This document shows positions 23,101-33,095 of a stretch of DNA of 64,000 nucleotides, one piece after another. A program made the translations under genes and the position numbers. Source of the stretch: Mytilisepta virgata. Lineage: Eukaryota; Mollusca; Bivalvia; Mytilida; Mytilidae. The stretch is taken from the NCBI GenBank assembly GCA_028015205.1, contig JAPWFG010000024.1:2108001-2172000 (forward strand). The letters run 5' to 3'. The notes under the pieces were generated by a model that was not told the DNA's origin, did no database searches, and was given only the letters and a program-made list of their open reading frames with translations. How positions within the stretch are numbered: the first letter of the stretch is position 1; each line of letters opens with the position of its first letter.

Positions 23101-26100
23101 GCTTTATTAATCTTCATCTGATAATTAAAAAAAATGTCTCCTCAATAAGTACATTTTGACCATCTATTAGAGTATACAAAACATGATAGAATGCAAATGA
23201 TATTAATTCTTTTGAGGAGAAATATCTTGACATCTTTCATTGTGGTTTCTTTTTGGTTTCCTGTCGAAAATTTACAGTATGAATTCAGCATTTACAAATG
23301 CATCATGCATGCATAAAAACTTCTGAAAAAGACAAAATGGGTCTTGGGTAATGCTATTATAAATACAAAATTACACAATTTTCTAATTTTCATTTCAGTA
23401 TCTCATGGTATCTTGTCACGAAAAAGGTGTTCAGCAAAGAGTGTTTAAAGAAAATCTTTGTCCATCTGATTCTCTTATAAAATGTTGTTTTATACATATT
23501 CCAATATGTCACGATACATTTGTTATTTATACAGAACTTTTACTCTGAAAAGTTACAATTAAAAGCTGTTCATAGCTGTATTAAAACAAATTGAAAGAAG
23601 TGAATTTTACTCTCAGATGCCATGTTGAAATTTATTACACATGTGGAACTGGTACCCAAGAATAATGACTGGAAACTTACCTGGAGATTCTAAAATTTAA
23701 GCTGAAATGGTTCATCAAATCTGGAAATATATCAGGATTCCTATTGAAAATAGTATACACATATTGAAGTAGTGGGCAATCAATACTATACATGTAGATG
23801 AATCGGTGAATCGTTACACCCCTACATGTATATGCAATATTCTTGTTTTTTCAGTTAAAGGACACCAGGGCAGATTTGTGTTTGGTAAATTGAGAGATAG
23901 ACCTGTAGTAATTATGCAGGGGAGAGTACATGTGTATGAAGGGTATCCATTACATAAGGTAAAAAAAAAAATACTTTGAAAAAACTATGTAACAAAAAGT
24001 AAAGTTGTCCTGTCCATGGTTTTTGGAGTTAGAATAGGAGTACTCATTTCTACCCTTTTTATACCAAGTTAACTTTGTGAACTGTCCATTTTTTTTTCAA
24101 AATTTCCATAGAAAATTTATTAATACAGTATTTTTCCACATTTGAAATGCTGAATTAGCGATAATTTTGCTGCAGGAATAGGCAAAAAAGATATTTCACA
24201 ATTTCCTAATTTTATAAAAAAAAAAATTCAAAGTCACAGAACAAAAAAAAAAGGATCTTTCATCCATATTCAGAGCTATATTAAGACAGTCGGTTTGGTT
24301 TACTCCAAAAAATATTGTTTATAATCATAGGTTACATTACCAGTGAAAATTTTGAAACTGATTGGAGTGACAACATTATTTGTAACAAATGCTGCTGGGG
24401 GAATTAACAGAAAATATAATGTAGGAGATGTCATGATTATAAAAGACCATTTTAACGTGGCAGGATTCTCAGGGCTAAATCCATTGATTGGACCAAATGA
24501 CGAAAGGTACATCTTAATATTATCGAAGATAGATTTAATATTCTCTTAGGGTCAATTGTTGGTTAGTGGTTTGATTAGATTGTTGTAACTGCTAATGGTC
24601 ACTATCCTATCAGTACTGAAGATGTGAGTGCAAACCCAGCTCCTGCTGGTTGAAAGCTTTCGTGTCTTATGTCAGCAGTTACTTCCAGGAACACGAGTAT
24701 CGTCCTTCAGTAAAAACCTCCCGAAGTATAGCGGTATATCCCTTGAAATTCAATTTTTGGAAGTAAGAAGTGAATTTCTTATAGATATCACCCAGTTTAC
24801 ATTCATGCTTCAGAGTGGCAGTTGGTGTAAAAAGTTACTGTAGATTCATTATTATTCGTTGTATATCAATTTTCATGGTTTTCGGGGATCCCAGTAAACC
24901 ACGAATTTAGTTATCCAACGAAAAATAATATTTTTTACTTTAGCTTGAATGCACTGAAGTTAGAAACCACAGAGTTTTGATGAACCTATCCGAAACAACA
25001 TTGAACAGTTTCGTTTTTACAGTATGTACAGGGATACTGAGATATGATGAGTCAGCAGTATCCACAGAGAATACAGTGTTTCATGTAATTTTGTCTTTGG
25101 TAATATATAAATGCTCAAACTATTTGCTGTAACAATATTGTCGCGGAATTCACTTTCAGTTTTTGTCTCGTCGTCGGCATTAACTTTTTTAAAACTTTAA
25201 TAACTTTGCACATATAATCTTAAATAATAATATACATTTAAGATTTATGGTCCGCAGATTGCTTATTGTATACGGTTTGCTGCAATATACTTGTGATCCT
25301 GACTTCATTTTTATGGTTCACTGACTTCATTAACATAAATTGTGTCAAGTTTCATGGTTAAATACATTTCTCTAGACCAACCATATTTGGTCTATAGGTA
25401 GTTCTGAGTTGGTACATGCCAGTCTGACACCTGGCTTGGTACCTTGACCTCAATTCCATGCTTGAGTGACCTGTGTCATGTTTTTGTGATTAAGTCAATT
25501 TCTCAGAAACTGTAATACCTAGACCCACCATATGTGGTCTTTTGATAGTTTTTTGTGGGTACATGCCAGTCTGAGGCTTGTCTCTGGACCTTGGCCTCAG
25601 TTTCATGGTTGAGTGACTTTCATCCAAGTTTCTTGATTAGTCCACTTTTCAACAACTGTAATGCCTAGTTCCTAGACCGTGTTTGGTCTATAGATAGTTG
25701 TTAGTGGGTACATGCAAGTCTGACACCTCTCTCCAGACTTTGACCTCAATTTCATGCTTGAGTGACTGTCACATTTCTGAAATTAGGTCCATTTCTCAGC
25801 AACTTTAATACCTTAACCCACCATATTTGGTCAATAGATAGTTCTTAGTGGGTACATGTCGGTATGACATCTGCCTTTTGACTTTTACCTCAATTTCATG
25901 GGTGAGTGTCTGGTGTCACATTTTCGCGATGAAGTCCTTCATAGCAACTGTAATACCTAAGCCTAGCTTATATGGTCATTAGATAGTTCTTAGTGGGTAC
26001 ATGCCAGTCTGACACCTGTATCTGGACCTTGACCTCAATATCATGTTTGAGTGACTTGTGTTACATTTTTGAGATTAAGTCCATTTCTTAGCAATTGTAT

Positions 26101-29100
26101 TACCTGGGCACCTTCGTATTCGGTCTGTAGATAGTTCTTAGTGGATACATGCCAGTCTAACACCCGTCATCTTTGAGTGACTTAATATACATTTTCATGA
26201 TTTAGTCTATTTTTCAGCAACTGTACTACATTTGTAACTAGACCCACAGTACTTGGTTGATAGAAGTTCTTAGTGTATCATCTATATACCACTTTAACAT
26301 CTGACACCTTACCTTTGACCTCTATTTCATGCTTGACTGACTTGTTTCACTTTTTGGGATAATATCCATTTCTCAGCAACTGCAATACATAGACCAACCA
26401 CATTTGGTCTATAGATAATTTGGTTGGTACATGCCTGTCTGAGACCGATTAATCGGATCATGACATTTTATAATTGATTGCTTAGAATAGGACTAAATCG
26501 ACTGATTTCCTATTATAATCGATCATCGGGACACCACTTATTTATATGAAGAAGCAGTATACAAATGGCAAACTTTAATTCACATTAAATGAAACCTGAC
26601 TGGGGGAATTTCCAGTTTGTGACCAAAAAGAAAAGAAAAGAGAAACAAGATACGAAAACACATAAAAAAAATCTACAAAACCTGTATTTTATCAAATGCA
26701 TATGTTATATATCACTGAACGTTTAACATGATGGTGTTCATTTGATGAATTTAATATGCAAGAATACAAGTTAAATTCCATGGCTTTGCAGCATAAACGA
26801 TAAAAGAGCTGTGTTTTGCTAACCATTAAAAACCTTGTGATTTACTGTATGGCAGTGAGCCTGACTTGACTGATGTCATCCAGGTATATGACTCCAAACA
26901 GCAATAAATGAAAATCCTGTTTGCTATTTATTTCCATGCCACAGTTGGTGAAAAGACATGTATTCAAGCTTATCTGTGTTATTGTAGATTTGGACCAAGA
27001 TTTCCAGCATTGTCAAATTGCTATGACTTAGGTCTTCGTAATTTGGCCAAGAAATGTGCCAAGGAGCTAGGATATACAGATTTTGTGAGGGAAGGAGTTT
27101 ATTCAATGTTGACAGGACCATCATACGAGACTGTTTCAGAATGTAAATTTCTTTTGAAGTGTGATGTTGATGCTACTGGTAAGAAAACAAAAGGGATAAC
27201 AGCTGAAAGCAGTGTAAACCATACCAAACAAATTGTGTATATTTTACGAGGAAAATATAAGGAAATGATGAACTGTTAAAATTGGCATAAAATGACTTAA
27301 ATGTACAAAAAGTCGAGAAAAAAAAGAGAAAAAGTATAAGTTTTTTATTGAATTCACTATGTGTTTTGCAGTCCATCTACTTATATTATATAAAGTATGT
27401 TTACTGTATAAAGGCTGTTCCAGCAAAACATACATGGGACTGGGGGGGGGGGGGGGGCTGGGAGGCAAAATATAAAAATTATCTACTTGGTTGTTAGTGA
27501 GTGTAAAGTCCATCTATGGTCCATTGCTGGACCTCAAAATATGCTTCTGTGGGTGCTTATATAAAAGTTTTTTTTTAATGTTTTTACCTTTTAGTTTGCC
27601 TTAGCTTATTGATCATGATAATTTAAAACTTATTTATACACAATGCTTTTTATCATTATATACAGATTAAGTTCGAATTTGTTTATTGTAAATTTTATTA
27701 TACCAGTTTTTTTCTCGTTCAGAAATTATGTACAAGCGGAGGCATCTGTTTTCTTTTTTAAATAATGTGATACATCAAAACACAAGGATGTGAATATATA
27801 AACACAAAGTTACATGACTATTTTGCTTAAATGTTGATATTAACATGATTTTAAAAAGCATTCTTTTGCTAAATATTTTTAAAATAAGCATAATTAATAA
27901 TCCAGATTGCAGAATTTTCAAAATCATGCATTTTTAACTATTTAATTCTGTTGGTGCCTATAAAGCTTCTGCTGTTGCTTCTATGGGTGGGTATAAGTGA
28001 AATAAAATCTCTTCTATGGATGATTACTCCAATTTTTAAGTGCCTTCCCCCCGTCCCATGTATGTTTTGTTGGAACAGCCCTAAGTGGAACCTCGCATGA
28101 ATTTTCATTTTTATTCCCCCGCTTCAAAGGACTGTTTTACCCATATGGTTCTGTCCGTCCATGTGTATTGTGTCTGTAACAAAATTTTTTGTCACACATT
28201 TCTCTGCAACTACTCATCACAGCTGCTAGATATTTTGTCACAGTCCTTCTATACATGTACATGTATGTACGCCATATTGTGGAATACATTTCTGGACCAA
28301 GACGACATCAACTTCCTGTTTGATGACTTTGTTTATTTTTCGACCTTATGGTTTTGAATACAAAATATTTTGTCACACTTTTCTCTGCAATTACTCATCA
28401 CAGCCAATTGATATTTTGTCACAAGCCTTCTGTAGGTACGCCATATCGTGGGATATGTTTTCGGAGCAAGGCGACATCAACTTCCTGTTTGACAACTTCG
28501 TTAATTTTTTTACTTTATCGAAAAGTGGTGGTATCACTAGTGAGCAATGGCTCACAGTACATCTTCTTGTTTACGTTTTATATACGGTCTAAGTCATGCT
28601 CTGGTTTTCTAAGACTCAACATCTTTTTTTCATGCTCTTAATCAAGGCCATATTGGTTGAAACATTGGGCAATTTTGGATTTTAACTTTTGTTGTTTTTT
28701 TTTAATGATTTTGTTTTTTTTTTTTTTCTGATTTGTGTATTTTGTATATTTAAGTCATTTATGCCCTTAATAGCTCACCATTTCCTTTAATTTTTCTTGT
28801 ATTCTATTTTTGTATGAGCTGTTTCGCAACATACTTATTTTGGGGTATATTTTACAAGGAGCCGTAAACTGAGATTTTAGTAAATTGATACATGTATGTT
28901 GATTATTAGAATCTACAACAGATAATATTGAATAATGTGATCGTGTATATAATTTATAAAACATAAGGCCAATGAAACTTACTTCATACTTTTTTCTCAA
29001 ACCTGACAGGGAAAATGGTGTTTGTAGGAGAATGAATTTGTTCGCTCACTGGAATTTTAGGAACAAAAATGTCATACCTTGTAAGGGTGGTCTTTTATTC

Positions 29101-29478
29101 CTCAGGCTGGATATGCTTGCTAAATCAAAAAATGCATGTTGGCTGTTAGTTTGATGTACCGTGCACAGGTGGGCCTGCAGCTTTATACAGTGATTCAGGC
29201 AAGTCTAGTTTGCAGTGAACATCTTGTTGGATGTAATTAATTTGCCTTGAACTAGCATAATTTCTTTATTGACAGGTATGAGCACTGTTCCAGAGGCCAT
29301 AGTTGCAGTACATTGTGGTATAAAGGTGTTTGGATTGTCTTTGATCACAAATCGTTGTATTATGGAGTATGATTGCAAAGACTTCGCAAATCACGAGGAA
29401 GTACTGGAAACTGCAAAAATGAGAAGCAAAGATGTACAGACACTCATCACAAAAATGGCTACAGAAGTTGAGGTGTAG
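16985..29478 (+). CDS. PNP: Purine nucleoside phosphorylase, five of its exons
   Basis: Joined exons 16985-17157, 23855-23958, 24331-24506, 26988-27178 and 29276-29478 give 281 residues plus a split first codon, close to the ~289 residues of vertebrate PNP. The enzyme cleaves inosine and guanosine with phosphate to the free base and ribose-1-phosphate, in cytosolic purine salvage, normally as a homotrimer. Visible active-site elements: GSGLGGL (phosphate loop), [14 protein letters not shown] (phosphate-binding Arg/His and Tyr), [17 protein letters not shown] (base-binding Glu; Tyr replaces the Phe of human), GMSTVPE (Met/Ser), SLITN (purine-binding Asn) and NHEEV (ribose-binding His). All exon junctions have GT/AG and matching phases. 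The exon with the start Met is missing; 16985 begins with the last base of a split codon. The introns are repeat-rich. Confidence 0.93.
17158..17963 (+). other. PNP intron start, no repeat recognised
   Basis: Unique-looking AT-rich intron sequence before the 17964 element. A run of ATGGAAAAGTCATGG-like words around 17270-17360 suggests a decayed short repeat. No exon is visible. Confidence 0.4.
17982..18690 (+). repeat. ~262-bp tandem repeat, about 2.7 copies
   Basis: Units begin with TTTTTGGTCCC(A/G)TTTTCAAA at about 17982, 18245 and 18506. Each contains the halves GGTCCAAAGGGTCCAAAATT and CCAAATCGGGGTCCAAAATT, and each half ends TTGGGGTTCTTTGATATGC, so the unit is itself a diverged doublet. 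The frames reported across the array are repeat shadows. Confidence 0.9.
18722..18950 (+). repeat. Direct repeat, left copy (G-run module)
   Basis: A G-run then CAATTCTCCACAGCATATTG and onward is nearly identical to 21168-21396. Inside, CAATTGCA(C/T)AGTATTGC then GCAATAGCAAGAAAT is repeated twice in a ~31-bp tandem. The pair flanks the nested AGCTCACC copy at 19059-20860. Confidence 0.85.
19059..20860 (+). mobile_element. 'AGCTCACC' element, copy B (full-length ends)
   Basis: Head AGCTCACCTGACC-CAAA-GGGTCAAGTGAGCT forms a hairpin in which loop-side changes are compensated (GGCC/GGCC in copy A, GACC/GGTC here). The body is a series of ~200-bp modules with CTTAGTTTAACATAGG, CCTATGGGAAA, TCTTCTTGTCTGAAACCACT, TGGTCCTTAGGAGGTCCTCT and CAAGATGGCCGCCAC. 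The tail is GAGCGATACAGGCTC-TTGA-GAGCCT then CTAG (20856-20859). It lies in the PNP intron and has no coding capacity. Confidence 0.82.
21168..21396 (+). repeat. Direct repeat, right copy (G-run module)
   Basis: Partner of 18722-18950, separated by about 2.45 kb. The copies differ by a handful of substitutions and small indels. They probably represent two units of the host element's tandem body separated by the nested insertion. Confidence 0.85.
21655..23280 (+). repeat. Recurring 'TTTGGTTTCCTGTC' word in PNP intron
   Basis: Words related to TTTTGGTTTCCTGTC occur near 21676, 21834, 22165, 22361, 22701, 23058 and 23246. The flanking sequence is too diverged for me to define a unit. It may be an old tandem repeat. 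Confidence 0.4.
23855..23958 (+). CDS. PNP: PNP second visible exon
   Basis: Acceptor TTGTTTTTTCAG before 23855, donor GTAAAA from 23959. It completes the codon split at 17157 and adds 34 codons, ending in phase 0. It carries the GHQGR loop and RVHVYEGYP, whose Arg, His and Tyr contact phosphate and ribose in characterised PNPs. Confidence 0.93.
24331..24506 (+). CDS. PNP: PNP third visible exon
   Basis: Acceptor TTTATAATCATAG, donor GTACAT. It has 58 codons plus two bases. It encodes the central strand [11 protein letters not shown] and the [20 protein letters not shown] segment, both strongly conserved in trimeric PNPs. Confidence 0.93.
24845..24940. repeat. 'CGTTGTAT...CCACGAA' dispersed repeat
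   Basis: The block TTATTCGTTGTATATCAATT ... AACCACGAATTTAGTTATCC is nearly self-complementary at its ends (ATTATTATTCGTTG against CAACGAAAAATAAT). It looks like a short foldback-type dispersed element in the intron. Only one copy is in the window, so family status is inferred. Confidence 0.4.
25250..26460 (+). repeat. Degenerate tandem repeat in PNP intron, about 120-bp units
   Basis: Roughly eight to nine diverged units recur, each with a (T)GGTCTATAGATAGTT word, TTAGTGGGTACATGCCAGTC, a GACACCTG word, TTGACCTCAATTTCATG, GAGTGACTT and CATTTCTCAGCAACTGTAAT. The units share their core with 12810-13100 and 60025-60340. Divergence is much higher than in the 12.8-kb pair, so this array is older. 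Confidence 0.75.
26988..27178 (+). CDS. PNP: PNP fourth visible exon
   Basis: Acceptor GTGTTATTGTAG, donor GTAAGA. It begins with the last base of the Arg codon split at 24506 and ends one base into a Gly codon. It contains [10 protein letters not shown], including the Glu that binds the purine base; the preceding aromatic is Tyr instead of the Phe usual in mammals. An unspliced reading frame runs through both junctions but the PNP homology stops exactly at them. Confidence 0.93.
27179..28110 (+). other. PNP last intron, first part
   Basis: AT-rich intron sequence. A G-run of about 16 lies at 27439-27456. A diverged echo of TGTATGTTTTGTTGGAACAG near 28058 mirrors CTGTTCCAGCAAAACATACA near 27413 in inverted orientation, suggesting an old ~670-bp element with short inverted ends. 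Confidence 0.4.
28111..28585 (+). mobile_element. TATACCCCCGC-type element in PNP intron
   Basis: Starts with TTTTATTCCCCCGCTTCAAA, a decayed version of the 6796 head. The body has two ~180-bp modules with TTTTGTCACAC, CAACTACTCATCACAGC, GATATTTTGTCACA and GACATCAACTTCCTGTTTGA. The 3' end is GTGAGC-AATG-GCTCAC hairpin, spacer AGTACAT, then CTTG, which in the 52942 copy is CTAG. It has no coding capacity. Confidence 0.75.
29276..29478 (+). CDS. PNP: PNP last exon
   Basis: Acceptor TTATTGACAG before 29276. It completes the Gly codon and encodes [20 protein letters not shown], the SLITN motif with the purine-binding Asn, and NHEEV with the ribose-binding His, then ends at TAG (29476-29478). The C-terminus is short, as in other animal PNPs. 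Confidence 0.94.
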
Positions 29479-29825
29479 TTGGTTGTGAATGCGACATCAT
29501 TACTGTTAATACTTCTACATTGTTAACACTTTGTCAATATTGGTCGTGACGTTTGTTAACACTTGATATAAAAGTGCTGACAAGATTAATTGTTATTTGT
29601 TTATTGTTAAATGTATTTTTATCCCATTATGTTATGGATTATTGATGCATTGACCCCATTATTTTTGACATGGTGACAAAATTATATACTTTGCAAACAA
29701 GTAAAAATTTCTTAAATTTGCATAATATTGTAGATGAAATCTCAGTTTGTATCAGTGTTTTAGTATTAACTGTTTAAGAATATTTTTTTACTCTCAATTT
29801 GGCTGTGTCTTAGTATTTTTATAAA

Positions 29826-29831
29826 AATAAA
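29826..29831 (+). terminator. Candidate PNP polyadenylation signal
   Basis: AATAAA about 350 bp after the PNP stop codon. It is the first perfect hexamer clearly downstream in this AT-rich 3' region, but alternatives cannot be excluded. Confidence 0.5.
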
Positions 29832-29974
29832 ATATAATATATTGCCACACAGGCTTTAAAATTTATGACCGGAGAAGGATAAAAGGGTGAATCTTAAGGG
29901 AAGTATCGCTTTTTTGGCATCCATATCCCTGACAATAGCTGTTTCAAGGATTTCACCCTTCTGAATCATTAACA

Positions 29975-30615
29975 TCATTTCTACTATTCTTGATGTGTTT
30001 AATAGGTGGGATATAAATACATATTTTTAACTGCTTTCCGGTGATTAAATTTATGCACGGGAATTCCCGCTGTTTTTTTATGTTTATTAAACTAGAGTCG
30101 TTCCAAATGCCATTCATGTAAACAAAATGCGTAGCTACGGCATATTCTTGAGGTTTGTGTTGAAAATCACAGGAGAAACATATTCTGCAACAATTTACTC
30201 GTGAGTTATAGAATTTCTACAACATCAATAAAGCTCGCGTGTTGAAAATCTCTGGTGGAAAAATTCCATATCACACTTGTACCTGAAGGAGAATCTATAT
30301 TTCTCCTATTCTTGAAGTGTTTAATCGGTGGGATAAAAATACATAATATTTTTAACCACTTCCCGTTGATTAAATTTCTACGTGGGAATTACTGCTGTTT
30401 TTTCTACAGTAATTGGAACTATAAACGAGAACTCCCTAAATGACGTCTATGTAAACAAACTACATAGCAACGACATTTTCTTGAGGTTTTTGTCGAAAAT
30501 CATAGGAGAAACAGATTTTCCTTCAATTTACTCGTGAGTTATGGAATTCTCCCCCTCAGTAGTTAAATTTTAGATTTTAACACACTTGCCAAAGCTCACG
30601 TGTTGAAAACCTAAA
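29975..30615 (+). repeat. ~320-bp tandem duplication downstream of PNP
   Basis: Two diverged units share CTATTCTTGA(T/A)GTGTTTAAT, GGTGGGATA-AAATACAT, ATTTACTCGTGAGTTAT and AAAGCTC(G/A)CGTGTTGAAAA. The shared TGTTTAAT-CGGTGGGA word is at about 29996 and 30319. No gene is seen. Confidence 0.75.
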
Positions 30616-32230
30616 ATTTCAAATCTTTTGATTTTTTGTTTGAATAACTGAAAGTGTCTATGCTGTTCAGGTGGAGAAACTCGTACCTGAAGGAGAATGT
30701 ATATTTCTCCATCAATGAGCTACAAAATTACAACTCTTTACTCAACGGTTTCCTTTAAAAATTATTTATATTTAAGTAATGAACCATTTTTTTAAAAATT
30801 AATTTTATCAGGATGCAAAGTTGAAAGGAAGAAAAGTAGCAACTTTGAAAAAAAAAATTAAAGATATTTACCACTACTGTTGATTTATTGATATTTGTGA
30901 CATACGAAAAATTTATTGTCGGGGGATACTCAATTTTGTGCCATTGTAATTCTATAGTAATTATAAAAAAATGAATTTTGTATTTTCATCAGATAATGAA
31001 ATTCATATGTATATCAGCTCCCAAGAAGACATTTAAATTGATAAAATATAACCTAAAGTACACTTTAAATATAATTAATTAGCTCTGCTAATTGTTAATG
31101 AATATTTTATTCCTTTAAACAGGGCATGTTGTTACTAAAGATTTAAGACAAGTTCAAATTTTGTATGGAATTGACCAAAATGTTGTACAAGAAATGGATT
31201 GTCAGTTTACTCTTTTTAAAGGAGGAGACCAAAAAATTTAAACATTTTTGCTGAATTCAAATTTCTGAATTTTTTTCATGTCCATTTCAGGAAACCTCAT
31301 TGAATATGTACAGTATGTTTTAACCTTAAACTTTCTGTTGAAGTTTTGAAATAATGAGCTAAAAAATTAAATTCCTACAAGTCTTGGTCAGTTTGGATAT
31401 ACATTGATAGATCTTGTGGCCAATAAGGGGCATAAAAGATCTCATCAAATATATGCTCATAAGAAGCTTTATCTTATCTTATTAGAACCATTCTGATATT
31501 TTAGTTGGCCTTTTCTTATTTTGAAATATAGTGATTTTTCCTAAAAATGCATTCCCAATGATATTTAAAGGGAGACAATCAAACTGTCTGTTTCATTGTT
31601 TAAATCCATTTTATTTTGTGTTGTCTTGATCTCAAATTTAGTTTTAAAGAATATATGATAAAATATAAAATTTATTATTTTTTTGTTCTTATTGTTATAT
31701 TGTTACAGCAATATAAATACATCTATATACATGTGTAAGTAAGAATTTGGATTTAAAATGAAGAAAACAGTTATAATTTTTTTTTTTTAATTTCTCAGGA
31801 CAAAGAGACGCTCAAATACAATGTATGTCTTCTACATCATCATCTAGTGATCCTATTATCTTCAGCTGTTGGGTACATTGAACTACTGTTGATTGCAAAA
31901 ACTAGTGCTACTGTCAGTTTTGATCATAAAGCAATTGGTAGTCTGTTGTGGGAAGGGATTTTTTTTTCTGGTTCACCATTGATGGTAATACCTTCCCATA
32001 TACATTTTTTCACCGAATAACCCTTCAACAAATTCCTCTTGGAAATAATGATTTGTTGTCCTTCGAAGAACATTTGTAACTGGTGTTATGTCGTTCTGTA
32101 TTTTAGGCAATTCCAATTGTGCGATTTCCTTATTGTTGTACAATGTATGTTGCAATGAAACATCTATTGCCAGGTTATTTCATGTAGATGTACTTAATTA
32201 CAAATAGATTAATGTAATTGTTTTGCATCA
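30616..32230. other. AT-rich non-coding stretch, nothing recognised
   Basis: No supported gene, RNA or repeat structure. Confidence 0.45.
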
Positions 32231-33095
32231 TGTCTTCCATCGGAACAAATCTGTTATTAAATATCACTTCTTGGTCTTCCACCGGAACAAATCTTCTGTC
32301 AGTAAATATGACTTCTGCATCTTCCACCGGAACAAATCTTCTGTTATTAAATATCACTTCTTGGTCTTCCACCGGAACAAATCTTCTGTTAGTAAATATC
32401 ACTTCTGGGTCTCCCACTGGAACAAATCTTCTGTTATTAAATATCACTTCTTGGTCTTCCTGTGTTAGTAAATATCACTTCTGGGTCTTCCACCGGAACA
32501 AATCTTCTGTTCGTATATATCACTTCTGGGTCTCCCACTAGAACAAATCTTCTGTTATTAAATATCACTTCTTGGTTTTCCTGTGTTAGTAAATATCACT
32601 TCTGGGTCTTCCACCGGAACAAATCTTCTGTTAGTAAATATCACTTCTTGGTTTTCCTGTGTTAGTAAATATCACTTCTGGGTCTTCCACCGGAACAAAT
32701 CTTCTGTTCGTATATATCACTTCTGGGTCTCCCACTAGAACAAATCTTCTGTTATTAAATATCACTTCTTGGTTTTCCTGTGTTAGTAAATATCACTTCT
32801 GGGTCTTCCACCGGAACAAATCTTCTGTTAGTAAATATCACTTCTTGGTTTTCCTGTGTTAGTAAATATCACTTCTGGGTCTTCCACCGGAACAAATCTT
32901 CTGTTAGTAAATATCACTTCTTGGTTTTCCTGTGTTAGTAAATATCACTTCTGGGTCTTCCACCGGAACAAATCTTCTGTTAGTAAATATCACTTCTTGG
33001 TTTTCCTGTGTTAGTAAATATCACTTCTGCATCTTCCACCAGAACAAATCTTCTGTTAGTAAATATCCCTTCTGCATCTACCACTGGAACAAATT
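32231..33095. repeat. Minisatellite of 45-bp units with higher-order 76/121/197-bp structure
   Basis: The basic unit is 45 bp (CTTCCACCGGAACAAATCTT...TAAATATCACTTCTGGGT). The marker TGTGTTAG occurs at 32461, 32582, 32658, 32779, 32855, 32931 and 33007, giving spacings of 121, 76, 121, 76, 76 and 76. So a 197-bp block (121 + 76) is repeated, then the 76-bp subunit amplified further; 76 is one full unit plus a 31-bp truncated one. Because 45 is divisible by three, long frames appear on both strands, but the 76-bp steps break them. No codon or promoter evidence supports a protein. Confidence 0.93.

Noticed and set aside
32231..33095. Possible CRISPR-like array
   Set aside because: Units are contiguous and nearly identical with no unique spacers, in a eukaryotic genome; it is a minisatellite.
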